Positions 31,700 through 45,579 of a stretch of DNA of 64,000 nt are shown here, one piece after another. Origin of the DNA: Unio delphinus (taxonomy: Eukaryota > Mollusca > Bivalvia > Unionida > Unionidae). The notes under the pieces are model-generated. The model did no database searches. It saw only the letters and a program-made list of their open reading frames with translations, and was not told the DNA's origin. Where the stretch lies: assembly GCA_029339505.1 (NCBI GenBank), contig JAQISU010000123.1:6809501-6873500 (forward strand). Reading direction: 5' to 3'. The stretch's first letter is position 1. Every line of letters starts with the position of its first letter. The position numbers and the translations under genes are program-made.

Positions 31700-33121
31700 A
31701 CTAATTCATTTTCTTCTTAACTTTGTAAGGGTCGTAATATCTAATTTGAAGAAAAGTAAGAAGAATGAACAAGAGTAACACAACTCCATTATCAGACTCA
31801 AAGGTTCTCTCCCTTGTATTTCTTTCAAAGCATAGTTTCATTTTTAACTTTAATTGTTTACTTGACTTGGTCTTGGGTAAGGAATCTACACAATCTACCA
31901 TAATTCCACTGAATGTTTCATCAAATGCAGGAATAGTTTGCAGATGAGCCTTAAGTATCTTCTGATTGGGTTTTCCTACCATTTGACAAGTATGACAAGA
32001 CCTACAGTATTTGGCAACATCACTTTTGATTTTTGGTCAATAGAAGTGAGTCAAAATCTTGTGATACATTTTATTGATCCCTAAATGACCAGGCAAAGGA
32101 GTTTTATGGGCCAGATGAAGTATTTCCTGTCTATAAGGTTTTAGAACTACTATTTGATAGTTCACTGACCACTCATCACCAGCAGGTACCTCGGAAGGTC
32201 TCCATTTTCTCATAAGAATTCCATTTTTAATGAAATAACAGACAGAAACTTCAGTAACTTCAGTCTCATTTATGACCCTTTGAAACAAACAGGAGATCTC
32301 AGGATCTTTTTCCTCTTCGACTACAAGTGACTGTCGATTATCAACCTGATTAAGAGAATGAGTTTTTAAAAGAGGATCACTATGATCAATACCTTCTGAT
32401 TGATCTAAACCAAGAGTAAAAGTGATCTCATCAAAAACCTGACCTATACAAGCGCCAGTTGAAGGAATGCTGCCTTCTGTAACATCACTCTCAAAATCAT
32501 CACCCTGATTAGAATAAGGAGAATGAGTTGTCAAAAGAGGATCACTATGATCAATACCTTCTAATTGATCTAAACCAAGAGTAAAAGTGATCTCATCAAA
32601 AACCTGACCTATACAAGCGCCAGTTGAAGGAATGCTGCCTTCTGTAACATCACTCTCAAAATCATCACCCTGATTAGAATAAGGAGAATGAGTTGTCAAA
32701 AGAGGATCACTATGATCAATACCTTCTAATTGATCTAAACCAAGAGTAAAAGTGACCTCATCAAAACCCTGACCTATACAAGCGTCAGTTGAAGGAATGC
32801 TGGCTTCTATAACATCATAAACCTGACCCACGCAGGTGTCAGATAAGGGAATACTGCCCTTTTCAACTTCATTCTCAAGAGCTTTCTTTACCATAGCTCT
32901 AGTAACCGTACAAGCTTGAAGTATATCAGGGATTTCTTTTTCAATTGGATCAACTTTCTGATCCAAATTAGGCTTGTCAGTTACAAGTGGATTAACCACA
33001 ACCTTGTCCCCAGCTAAGTCGTTGCCTAGCAATAAATCTATTCCCTCCACAGGTAAAACCGAGACCGTTCCGATTGTCACAGGTTCTGATACTAAGTCTG
33101 ATGACAAATTTACACAATGGA
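31700..33121 (-). pseudogene. Gypsy protease C-terminus, linker and integrase N-terminal region
   Basis: The minus-strand ORF 33,107-32,037 begins with the protease C-terminal block GIDLLLGNDLAGDKV. A linker with nearly exact 165-bp tandem repeats follows. It continues to ILHLAHKTPLPGHLGINKMY, the HHCC zinc finger of Ty3/Gypsy integrases. The adjoining ORF 31,982-31,701 continues with MVGKPNQ and MVDCVDSLPKTKS, the start of the integrase core. The rest of the core is missing before the RT fragment. Protease, integrase and RT in this order mark a Gmr1-type element. Confidence 0.8.
32430..32800 (-). repeat. 165-bp tandem repeat in the Gypsy linker
   Basis: The block encoding SIPSTGACIGQVFDEITF through THSPYSNQGDDFESDVTEG is present twice almost exactly, plus a third diverged partial unit. 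The frame is kept. The repeat is young relative to the decay of the element. Confidence 0.85.
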
Positions 33122-33732
33122 GAGGAACATGGTATGCTGAGAACTCGCCCCATGGAGAACTCGCCCTGGGAGAACTCGCCCCATGGAGAACTCGCCCTGG
33201 GAGAACTCGCCCCAGCGTATCAGGAGAAGTCGCCCCAGAGTGGTTGGAGAAGTCGCCCCATATCCCAGATAACCTTTTTATAGCAGAATTAAAACATCTT
33301 TTACGTGATTCATATTATACACAGTATAGTGTTGATATTGAAGTGCTTGTTATGTGCTATGTTTGGGAATAGACACTTCGATGATTTATCGGTAACTTGT
33401 AATGAATGACGACAGTATAGTGATTACAAAGGATGATTAGTGAAACACTATTATTATTATGAATCAAGAAGATTATTTTAAATAAGTTAAACGTCAATTA
33501 AATGATGTAAACTATTACAAACATATTGGCGAAGATCCGTCAATGGAAATTAAATTTTAAAAAAATCAACATGCATCAATGAGATGGTAAAATAAATAAT
33601 TCCGTATATGAGGAATTTGATACTTTCTCTCTTAACATGCGTACACTTCAATTCTAGATGTTTCCCAAAACTCATAATGATACAACATCTTTCATTAAAA
33701 AGTTGGAGTCTATTCCACAGATAGGATTTCAA

Positions 33733-34420
33733 TCCTTGTATTATTAGATGTAACATCACTATATACCAAATTTCCGCATGCAGTTGGTATTGAAGCGTGT
33801 TCAAATTTTCTTGATTACAATCCTAATAATAGCCCACTATCTTGTGAAGATATTTTTATAATATTAAAACTTATCTTGGAAAATAATTATTTTCAATGTA
33901 ATAATACGAAATACATATACATAATGGGTACGGCAATGTGTATTAATATGGCTCCTTCATACACTTTCCTTTCATGGGTAAATTTGAAAAGGACTTTCTT
34001 CAAAACGAAAATTTTAATTCATCTCTTTGGTTCAGATTTTTCGATGACATATTTATATCTGGAAGCAGTCAACAGCAGAAATGTAAAATTTAGTTGATCG
34101 CCTAAATCAATTTTACCCGACAATAAATTTTACTTATACTGCATCTAGTACGCATGTTTCATTTTCAGACGTAAATGTGATATAAAATATTGATAACACT
34201 ATCTCTGCAAATATTCATACCAAGGAAATTAAAATCCACCAATATGTAGAATATTCTTCATGTCATCCCATGTCATGTAAAAACGGTATACCGCATAGCC
34301 AGTCGAAAATAAACCAACGTATTATTTCAGATGATTGTCCATTACAAAATTCGTTGAATAAATTCCAAACATTTACAAAACAGAAATTATATTACACATA
34401 TAATTGATTCTGCGCTGAAC
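33733..34420 (+). pseudogene. Penelope-like element reverse transcriptase, decayed
   Basis: Translated in pieces, it shows LLDVTSLYTKFPHAVGIEAC, then IMGTAMCINMAPSYTFL (the PLE GTxMGxxxAPxxA block), then in another frame WFRFFDDIFISGS, the DD catalytic motif. Further on come VDRLNQFYPTINFTYTASS and SCHPMSCKNGIPHSQ. This block series is characteristic of Penelope-like RTs. Frameshifts and stops make it non-functional. No GIY-YIG endonuclease was recognised downstream. Confidence 0.75.
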
Positions 34421-34468
34421 AAAGCCCGTAATATTACTCAACATTTGGCTTTAAACAAAGCAGTATGT

Positions 34469-34470
<2 letters not shown>

Positions 34471-34531
<61 letters not shown>
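34471..34531. repeat. (GA)n microsatellite
   Basis: About 30 GA units inside the Penelope-bearing insertion. Confidence 0.95.
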
Positions 34532-34533
<2 letters not shown>

Positions 34534-34821
34534 AATTCCTTTCATAATACAATCGAATCCTTCATTATCTAATCTACGTCGTATAATTAATAACTTTTAG
34601 TCTCCTAAATTTATCAAATAAATTTATCAATTTACCAGCGTAAAAACACTTTGTACGAGTTGCTAACTACACACGACAGCGGAACAGACCGTCTGAGCCA
34701 GCAGATTTACAATTTGAGGTATGACATTTAATATTCATATGTAAACATTTTGAATGCTGCAAGAATAAATGGTTACTGAACGAGAACTTATTTCAATTAA
34801 AATCATAGTTATTTACTTATA

Positions 34822-34899
<78 letters not shown>
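34822..34899. repeat. (TG)n(AG)n compound microsatellite
   Basis: About ten TG units followed by about 29 AG units. The ORF spanning it is an artefact of the repeat. Confidence 0.95.
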
Positions 34900-34904
<5 letters not shown>

Positions 34905-36270
34905 ATTTTTAACGTAGATTTAACAATTTTTAAGTCCTATCTCGACGATGTGTGCAGTGTGGCAGTTTATAGTAATGCCAAACACTGTTGCATCATGTCG
35001 TATTAGCGCCAATCGATGCAGCTATTAGTAACATGTATTACCCTTATATCTTTGTCACGTATGTATCGGTAACATGCATATTATTAAGCATTATTTATGC
35101 TAAAATTAGTCGAAATATTACTTGACAGATTTATCAAGATTTAATTTTCAGACATATGAAACATGATTACATTTCAGATGGGTTTATTCAATCCTATCAT
35201 TTTGATTTCCTATTATTAGGACAAAGTAACGTAAGTTATCCATATTAAAAAATTATATGCATCAACAATAACCATTTATTTGGTTGTATTATTTATAATA
35301 AACGTACAAGTCAATTTTCAGCGCCTTTTGTACTTAAAACCCTTTGTTTTCCACACACACAAAAAAAACACCGCTGCGCATAAAAAGGATTACCTATGTA
35401 TCAGTACCTTTTTGGAATGATAGACGTATATTGTTTGATACAGCAAAAATGTATGCATTAAGGAAAGAAACGTATATAATGAGTTAACGAGTCGACGACA
35501 TTGATTTGTGCCTCATTAGTAAATTTTGGTCTAGTACGTGTGATCATTGTGTTATTATATATTAATAAATAATGTAATCTTGTTTATTTTACAATCGTAA
35601 TTTAGTAGCGAATTAGTTTTTAAAGTTCTCTTTTAAATTGAAATAGTGTGTTATTATTGAGAAATAATAAAATTACAAACACTGACAAAGAAGAAGAAAT
35701 AAACTAAATGATGTAGTACAACTGATCTTTCAGAAACCGTCCGATTTCTACGCATTAGTAATGATGATTATTGCGATAGCGACCGCATAGGCATCAATAA
35801 TGGTTTGTTGGTTTTTTTTTTTAAATTTAGTTTAATTATCATTTGTTAATAGTTAGCAAATCTCAATGAAAAATCAGATTAAATTGTTCACTTAGATAAA
35901 TAATAACATAACACTTTGGCTTATTGACGGTCAGCGCCAATTCAGTCGATTTCGGGTTATAAAAGTCAATGTCATAACGTCATCTCAGGATGACTTAGGT
36001 AGGTTAAGTTAAAAAATTGCAAATTTTATAGATTTAATAAGTTACTAAGTTGAAGAAAAAAAACAACAATAAATAAAGCATTGACAAACATGTGGCGAAA
36101 TCTCAGAATTATTATATATTATCCTTGGGGCGACTTCTCCAGGCAAAGTGGGGCGAGTTCTCCAACCACTATGGGGCGACTTCTCCTGACACCTGGGATG
36201 AGTTCTCCCAGGGCGAGTTCTCCATGGGGCGAGTTCTCCCAGGGCGAGTTCTCCGCTATTCGAGGAACAT

Positions 36271-36720
36271 TAACTACGCCGCACTCTACTCCCTGAATAA
36301 AAACACTTTCATTAGAAGAAGACTTCTCAGAAAAAGGCAATGTACCTGATAATAAAAGATTCAGAGAGGCTCCTGTGTCCCTTAAAATTTTAATAGGGGT
36401 GGGATTGGCTGAATCACCCAAGAGTGATATAGAACCCTTCGATATGAATCGTTCATAATTCTCCATATCAAAATCAGACTGGGATTTATTAGACCCAACA
36501 ATTGTATTGCTTTCAATACATGACTGTGACCCTGACCTCTTGTAAATAAGAGCATTTGGAACAGGTCTGTCTTGATTCTGTTGCCTATTTTTTAATTTGT
36601 AGCAATCAGAAATAACGTGTCCTTTTTTCTTGCAAAAGTTACACGTCGGAAGAGACAAGGATCTAGAATCAAACTTCTCTGAAGTCTGATCTTTGAAAGT
36701 TGTGTTGTGATAATTTGTGG
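36271..36720 (-). pseudogene. Gypsy nucleocapsid zinc knuckle and protease N-terminus
   Basis: Minus strand. CNFCKKKGHVISDC is a CCHC knuckle (Cx2Cx4Hx4C). It is followed by a spacer and the aspartic-protease active site ILRDTGASLNLLL. The coding similarity stops at about 36,270, where the 3.1-kb insertion begins, and resumes at 33,121. The 5' gag part is not recognisable beyond about 36,720. Confidence 0.8.
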
Positions 36721-36962
36721 AGAATCTACTGAAATAATTTCATAGGAAAAACTGACATTTTGTCTATCCTTTATTAATGGATTTCATGGAATATCAGTTA
36801 AAAAAAAATATATGTTCATAATTTGGTGTATAGCATGCATTAATGTATAATGATTTTTATATAATGCACATGTAAAACAAGTAAAAATCTTGATTTCGGT
36901 CCATATTTGTAAGGAGACAGTAGTCTACCACTTAGGATACTGTACTGATTGGCATGCTTGAT

Positions 36963-37672
36963 TTACACTAAAACCATGCTTGACTGTTTCTCTATTCTTT
37001 TCTGAGTATTTACACTTAAACCATGCCTGACTGTTTCAATTTTTTTTCTTAGTAGTTACACTTAAACCATGCCTGACTGTTTCTCTATTCTTTTCTGAGT
37101 ATTTACACTTAAACCATGCCTGACTGTTTCTCTGTTCTTTTCTGAGTATTTACACTTAAACCATACCGGACTGTTTCTCTATTCTTTTCTGAATATTTAC
37201 ACTTAAACCATGCCTGACTGTTTCTCTGTTCTTTTTTGAGTATTTACACTTAAACCATGCCTGACTGTTTCTCTATTCTTTTCTGAGTATTTACACTTAA
37301 ACCATGCCTGACTGTTTCTCTATTCTTTTCTGAGTATTTACACTTAAACCATGCCTGACTGTTTCTCTGTTCTTTTCTGAGTATTTACACTTAAACCATA
37401 CCTGACTGTTTCTCTATTCTTTTCTGAATATTTACACTTAAACCATGCCTGATTGTTTCTCTGTTCTTTTTTGAGTATTTACACTTAAACCATGCCTGAC
37501 TGTTTCTCTATTCTTTTCTGAGTATTTACACTTAAACCATGCCTGACTGTTTCTCTATTCTTTTCTGAGTATTTACACTTAAACCATGACTGACTGTTTC
37601 TCTATTCTTTTCTGTGTATTTACACTTAAACCATGCCTGACTGTTTCTCTATTCTTTTCTGAGTATTTTACA
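36963..37672. repeat. 47-bp minisatellite, ~15 units, with five-unit higher-order pattern
   Basis: Unit of the type ACACTTAAACCATGCCTGAC followed by TGTTTCTCTATTCTTTTCTGAGTATTT. Marker variants (CCATACC, GAATATTT, TTCTTTTTTGAG) recur in the same order 235 bp apart (five units: 37,161 and 37,396). That is duplication of a five-unit block. Confidence 0.9.
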
Positions 37673-39435
<1,763 letters not shown>

Positions 39436-39623
39436 TTTTGTACTATGTGACCAAGAGGAAAACGAGGTACAGCCCTGGCTGGTGTATGGATGATGATGAT
39501 GTTGTAGCCTGTGTTCTTCCTGATGATTCCCCTGACCTTGCTGGTCTTGCTGTTACGATACAAAAGGGCTTCCGATTTGAGGAGAGACTCACGGATGAAG
39601 AAAAGAAAACTAAGACCCAAAGA
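39436..39623 (+). CDS. Host MYND-type gene, exon a (first recognised)
   Basis: Acceptor TTCCAATTCCAG and donor AGA|GTAAGC. The frame reads YYVTKRKTRYSPGW ... DDVVACVLPDDSPDLAGLAV ... RLTDEEKKTKTQR and ends in phase 0. Protein function is not recognised. Earlier exons are presumably upstream but were not found. The next exon joins in frame. Confidence 0.65.
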
Positions 39624-39974
39624 GTAAGCACTAGCTTTTCTCAGAGGATGAAGGCAAGATGTGCTTATAATTTAGACCAGATTCTTACAAGGTTTATCTT
39701 GAATATTACAGTGATATTTTGATTACTGTTGCATGTCACTTAAGATCTATGTACTATATGTAGTATTCACTTTTCAGAATCCTACATATTAACAGACTGC
39801 ATGATATAGGTACGGAGTTTTGACAAGCAGCATCAACAATGATACAATTTGTGTCAAGTCTTTTTGTTAAAGTCTTTCATGTATCAAAGGTTTGCATCAT
39901 GTGGGACATGTCATTCCACAGGTTGTACCTTGCCTCTGTGGTGATGGAAATATGTCATAAGTATAGGCTTGTGG

Positions 39975-40140
39975 CAGACCCAAAGAGACCTGGCGACGAA
40001 CAGTGGAGAGAGAGACCTTAAGACGAGAGGCCTCACCTATCAGACCGCCCCTGCAATAGCTGCCGACAGACGGAAATGGTGCTCCCTTGCTGTTGCCTCA
40101 AGCACCAGACGGTGCAGAGAGGATTGATTGATTGATTGAT
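39975..40140 (+). mobile_element. LINE 3' end fragment with (GATT)n tail
   Basis: Frames read GRPKETWRRTVERETLRRE and then IAADRRKWCSLAVA ... RRCRED, matching the C-terminal end of many LINE ORF2 proteins. A stop and a GATTGATTGATTGAT tail follow. It lies in intron 1 of the recognised part of the host gene. Confidence 0.7.
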
Positions 40141-40690
40141 AGGCTTGTGTTGACTCTTGTGTTCCACAGGTTGTACCATACCTCTGGTGGTGATGGAAAC
40201 ATGTCATAACTTGTGTTGTCATTTGTGTTCCACAGGCTGTACCTTGCCTCTGGTGGTGATGGAAATATGTCATAACTTGTGTTGACACTTGTGTTCCTCT
40301 GGCTTAACGTTGCCTCTGTGGTGATGGAAATATGTCATAAGTGTAGACTTGTGTTGACACTTGTGTTCCACAAATTGAACCTTGTATCTGTGTTGACACT
40401 ATTATTCCACAGAATGAACCCTCTCTGTCTTTGTTTATACTAACCTTTCACAGCCTGAATCCTGTATCAGTTATGGGTTGGCTGAATCCTGTATCTGTGT
40501 TGGTACTAGATTAAACCCTTATCTGTGTTGGCAACTGAATTCCCCAATTTGAACCCTCTTATCTGTGTTGACAACTGAATTCCCAAATTTGAACCCTGTA
40601 TCTGTGTTGACACTAGCATTCTGCAGGCTGAACTCTTTTTGTTGAACCCTGTATCTATGATGGTACAAGCATTCCACAAAGATAACCGTG
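40141..40690. repeat. Diverged tandem repeats of GTGTTGACACTTGTGTTCCACAG type
   Basis: Imperfect units carrying TTCCACAGGTTGTACC, CTCTGGTGGTGATGGAAA and TATGTCATAACTTGTG recur 4-5 times. They are followed by shorter TATCTGTGTTGACAACTGAA repeats. No coding potential. Confidence 0.7.
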
Positions 40691-41375
40691 AAGGAAGAAA
40701 AATGGTTTTCACATAAAATTTGTTCTACATCTCAGACATGTACCAAACTTTGTTTGCTCTACATCTCAGACATCTACCAGACTTTGTGTGTGACTTATAT
40801 CTGGTGTAAATATAAAGCATATGATTTGGGGTCCAAATGTCAAAAATCTAGGTGGTTGTGATGAAAAGAAAAAGTAGTTTTTGTAACACAATTTCAGATA
40901 TCTGCATAGAGGAATATTAATAATAGGTAAGGCATATCATGTGGCATTCATGATACTGTTTTAGTCTAAATTTGGATTCTGTTAAAAATTTTTTTTACTG
41001 TTATCTTAGATTGATGATCTCTGATTTCCATTCTCTCATTTGTATTTTTTTTCTTCTTTCAAATTCCCACTAACTTCCTAATTAAAAATTTGGATATCAA
41101 TTTATCACAAGACCTGTTACATCAGTAATGTGCAGTATACATTCATGCCATTTAAAAAGAAACATAAAGTTAGCACATCAGTAAAACATTTAACATTTTT
41201 TAAATTCCCCATTCTGAGGGACACAAACTGTTATCTTGTTTCAGCATCTTTCTACTGGTTTATTTTCATGTTTCATTAAGTATTTTGACACTGATAAGGG
41301 GCTGAATATGTGTCTAGTTCTTGACCAGATCTTAGAATGAACACTATACTAATATACCAGAACTTATCCTTGCAG

Positions 41376-41438
41376 CCTTATGTGGGAAGAAAAGTTTTAA
41401 TGACATTAGAGCCAGGATCTGCTTCAAAAATGCTCCAA
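41376..41438 (+). CDS. Host MYND-type gene, exon b
   Basis: Acceptor ATCCTTGCAG, donor CAA|GTAAGT, 63 nt, phase 0 to 0. Reads PYVGRKVLMTLEPGSASKML. It joins exon a in frame. Confidence 0.65.
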
Positions 41439-43663
41439 GTAAGTAATTTAGTTTCATTTGTAAAGTCTGTTTGACAGTCCATATAATCGAAAATATGTGA
41501 AAATAAAAGTACAAGTATAAAACAATTTAAGCTTAAGTTGAAATATATGTGTTTAATCAAGCAGGTGCATTTACAATGTTTAAATCTAAGGTTTATATTC
41601 CATGTTATCAATTTTAGCTCACCTGGCCAAAGGCCAAGTGAAGTAATGGTTTGGCCTTGATTCTGTTTGTGTTGTCCATTGCATTTTGTGTCATCAACAA
41701 TACAAGTTATTTTCAGCTTCTCATAAACCATGACCCAAATTTCAAACAGAATCGGCAGAAAGAATTTCTGGCATGGACTTTTGGTTGATACTGATAATGC
41801 CAAACCACCATCAAATATAGTCACTATTACTAAAGTAGGTAAAACCTTTCAATGACTTGTTCTCACTGACCACTCAATATAATTTGATAGAAATATAACA
41901 GAATGTATCCTGACATGAAGGGTTTTTAAATTTAAAATGATGCCAATCCAAATTAGAATTGAACAGAAAGCGTTGTTGCATAAAGCTCATTTCATATTTT
42001 ACACATGATGATCTGCCAGCAAATATGGTTGCTATAACTACAATTACAAAAGAACTGACATGGAACCTGCTCAGCAGAATTTGCTTATATTTGACGGAAA
42101 ACATCGAGTCATTAAACGCTTTCAGATTTATCATAGAGGCATCTATGTAGACAACCTTTCTGTCTTGTGATAAGGTTGCATCCAAGATGGTCTTGAACTT
42201 TTTATGAGTGCAGTTTACATTGATCTTTATATTTTTATAATCATACTTTGTTTTCATTTTTGTTATGCTTGCCTGTCTGATACTTACATATATACATACC
42301 TCATCTTCTAGAAAAAACCACCAAGCAAAATTTTACAAAGCAGTCTTGCTCAGATGCGTTAAAGTTGATATTAATGCTGCCAATATGCTTCTAGATTTTT
42401 CCATCATTACTAGAAATAGAAATTCCCAAATTTTCATTCATTATAATGAAGGTTATTAGTGCGGTAATACATACGACAAAACCGAAATTTGTTGAGCCCT
42501 CTGAATGAACCTGTTTCATACATGGCAGGCATTTTAGCTTATTGAATAAAATGCACAGTGTGTTGGAGGGTCATGTATTTTTTGACAAGATCTGTTTTGA
42601 TTGTGATGAGTTGGTTACAAAAGAATGTACATGGTTTGCATGTACAAGCTTGCCTTTTAATGACTTAGCATTAGCAAATATTATACAGTTATGAATAGAT
42701 CAATCGTCCTGACTGAGCTGTAATTTAAGGGAGTATTAGACCAGTAATTACATTTTTGGTCTCTGTTTCATACATGACAGTGTTTTTGTTCCATGTTAGA
42801 TACATGAGTTAGAGTTTCAGCCCTTGTTACATGCATGCAAGGCAGTGTTTTAAGCCCATGTTACATGCAAAACAATGTTTTGGCTGATTTGCTTCTCTAA
42901 GTTTTTGTATATATGTCTTACATCTATTTTTGCCTTTTCAGATGGATGGTGGACATGAAAATCTAAAAGATCTGTTTGAATGAGTTATGGAAGAGAGTGG
43001 CGTTAGTATACATACTAATAAAATCTTAGATTAAATCTTACTCTCAGAAGCAATGTGTTAAAAAAAAACAGTCATTAGCTTTCATGTGTCAGTTGAAATT
43101 TACAGAATAGCTCTCTTTCTAATGAAATCAGTTTGCTCTATCATTTTGAAAAGGAAAAGTAAAATAATATAGTAGATTTATTTTTCTTTATATTGATTAT
43201 GTATATTGAATATATACAATATATTTAAATATTTGAATATTTAGTTTGATTTATATTGAATATTTGGATGCAGATTTTACCAAAATGTCATTTATGCTGC
43301 TTGTTATTCCATTCATCCAGCAAGATGGTGGATGGCTTCTAAAATTGGTTGTTTATCTGTGTAAATTTGAGTTCAGGGTAACATGTTTTATAGTAGTACT
43401 TAGACTGGCAGGCCCAGGTTTTCTTAATGATGGACATATCAGTATAAACATAATAAATTATGGTGTTTTTTTTACCTGCTGCTATCTTTTCCAAACAAAG
43501 TTGGATCAATTAAACCAAACAAAATTATTCTAATAACATTATTCAAGGCTATGTTAATATTACCATACAATTTTTACTTAAAGATGATAATTTATTTGTT
43601 ATAATTTGATCTTTGGATAGAAAATGTTTGAAAAAACTCAAGTTGGATGTACAATTTTTTCAG
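41439..43663 (+). other. Intron of the host gene
   Basis: No transposon protein is recognised. A possible small exon at 42,943 (after TTGCCTTTTCAG) reads MDGGHENLKDLF but runs into a stop and is not needed for frame continuity, so it is not called. Confidence 0.5.
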
Positions 43664-43755
43664 TATCAGGATGAAGGAGATCAAGTGCTGCCTTTGCAGC
43701 CTGGGACCACCCTTTACATCCCTGGCAAAGGAGGAACTCCAATGCTGGATGTGTC
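43664..43755 (+). CDS. Host MYND-type gene, exon d
   Basis: Acceptor TTTTTTCAG, donor GTGTC|GTATGT. Reads YQDEGDQVLPLQPGTTLYIP ... GGTPMLDVS, phase 0 in, two bases (TC) carried out. The conserved-looking GTTLYIPGKGGTPML is the clearest coding signal in this gene. Confidence 0.75.
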
Positions 43756-44986
43756 GTATGTACTTTGCATTATCAGACAGATTGAATTAACAGTTTGTAT
43801 GTTTAGTGCAAGTAACAAGTTTATATCTGTTAGGATTTGATAAAACAATATATTTGTTTTTGGGGTTACCAAAATACATTACTGTTAGAGGGAATTATTT
43901 ATGGAAGAGTTTAATGTAGTGAAATGTTTTGGTTCATAATAAAAGAAGTAAATTGTTTCCATTACATTATTTTGTTGATATATAGGATCAACTGCAGAGA
44001 AAAAAGCACTGCCACTACATCAGTTAAGACAACAGTTGATCATTTAAAATTAATTTATTGAATGCAGAAATGTTGGCAGAGTAATCAAGAACAGTAATGC
44101 ATTCATTGAGCCCAAATGAATTTGTCAGCTAGTCTGGCCTTGTGATTGTGCTTATTTTGGCTAAAGTTTTATCTAGCTATGTCATATTCTCCTGGAAAAA
44201 ATTAAACCAAACAGGCACATTCTTCTTTGAAGGAGTTAAGAAGTGTGTTTATTAGATCAAAACTCTAGTGCTGTCATCTCCTCTTTTTTATGGATTTTGA
44301 TGAGATGTGTTTTCCATGTACTATCAAGTTTGTAAATGTTTACAACTTAACATTGTTGTAAATGTTACAGTTTTGTAAATGTTTAACATTTTATGTTTTT
44401 GTAAACAATATATCTTTTTTTGCTCATATTGCTGGTTTGATTTGAGATGGGTCATTTTAAATTTTTTCAGAATTATAAAGTTTAGAAGGAAACCGTATTC
44501 TAATAAGTTATTCCTTTTTTTCTTCTTCAACATCCCAGATAGATACAGGCAGAATGGTAAAGGTAGCATATTTATTCTGTAAAAATTCAAATCATGTATA
44601 TGCATTTATATGAATTTCAAGGGAGTTCTTTCTTTTCTTCCAGTAAAACATTTTTTAATGTTTTAGTGTATGATTAGGTGTATGATTCAAGTTAGAACTT
44701 GGCTACTATGGGATTCTCAGAATGGAAGCAGATTTGATTTTAAAAGTGCATTTTTTTTCATCCCAAATTATTATTGATTCACTTCAGTAAAATATGGTGC
44801 TTGAGAATAAAAATTTTGTATAAAAAAGTGGGGGAACCCTGTGCTGATCTCATTGTTTGCGTAATGAGTGTTATGTATGAATATTAACTTGGCCATTATT
44901 CAGCGTCTATAAGTTCTGTATGTTCTGTTGGGTTTTCATTCTTGAAATAAATGGATTGATTCTTTTCATTTTCATCCAAATTTCAG

Positions 44987-45011
44987 AGGGACTCAACTAA
45001 AAGACCTGCAT
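44987..45011 (+). CDS. Host MYND-type gene, 25-nt exon f
   Basis: Acceptor CAAATTTCAG, donor CAT|GTAAGT. With the two carried bases it reads SGTQLKDLH. It is too short for ORF detection, but splice sites and phase agree with both neighbours. Confidence 0.65.
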
Positions 45012-45195
45012 GTAAGTGCTAATGTACTCTCATATCCATGAATTTGAACCATAGATCCAGCATGCTGGTATATGTTGCATACAAAATAAATTAAAAAATT
45101 ATTTGGGGTAAATAAATTAGAACATTAAATGTTAATTAAATTTGTTTCTAAATTAATATTAAAGTTTATCTTAACTGTGCCCATACTAATTTCAG

Positions 45196-45273
45196 AACAT
45201 AAGCATGTTATCCAGATTTTACCTCAACTCTGCAGTCTGGGCTGCTTGTTTCAAGTTCTTTGAATTATATACA
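45196..45273 (+). CDS. Host MYND-type gene, exon g
   Basis: Acceptor CTAATTTCAG, donor ACA|GTAAGT, 78 nt, phase 0. Reads NISMLSRFYLNSAVWAACFK then FFELYT. Confidence 0.7.
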
Positions 45274-45503
45274 GTAAGTAAAGATTAATTAGGCATAGTT
45301 GCTGCATTTGAGAAATATTTTTATTGTAATCAAGATTCTGACTCAGCTCAGTGCAATTAGAGAAAAGGTGTCTTGATCAAAGTAAGACCTTACATATAAT
45401 CTGGAAGCATTTTTTAGAAGTTGTTATAACTTGTGCAGTTGACATACAAAAAATGAAAATTTGAACTAATTTTTGGCATTATAGTGGTTTTGTTTGTATA
45501 CAG

Positions 45504-45579
45504 GCCAAATCCATGTGGGATAAACTATTGGCAAATCCAGAGAAGTTTGAGTTAATCCTTATGGTTGATGAAGACAAAG
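45504..45579 (+). CDS. Host MYND-type gene, exon h
   Basis: Acceptor TGTATACAG, donor AAAG|GTAAGA. Reads AKSMWDKLLANPEKFELILM then VDEDK, with one base carried out. The carried G plus TA of the next exon gives Val, in frame. Confidence 0.7.

Larger units (their letters stand above)
33131..36261. mobile_element. 3.1-kb insertion with GGAGAACTCGCCC-rich terminal inverted repeats and 9-bp target duplication
   Basis: The unit interrupts the Gypsy protease gene. GAGGAACAT occurs directly on both sides (33,122-33,130 and 36,262-36,270). The ~130-bp terminal inverted repeats are arrays of GGAGAACTCGCCC(C); inner units read GGAGAAGTCGCCCC instead. The interior holds a dead Penelope-like reverse transcriptase and GA-rich microsatellites. 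It could be a Penelope-like element with inverted ends, or a DNA transposon carrying a Penelope fragment. Confidence 0.7.

Noticed and set aside
36963..37672. CRISPR-like array
   Set aside because: The units are contiguous 47-bp tandem copies without unique spacers, in eukaryotic DNA. It is a minisatellite.
41378..42257. Minus-strand ORFs of 148 and 127 residues
   Set aside because: No motif, intronic position, and partly antisense to exon b. Best taken as chance ORFs.
42943..42990. Possible extra host exon reading MDGGHENLKDLF
   Set aside because: It runs into an in-frame stop before any usable donor, and exons b and d already join in frame.
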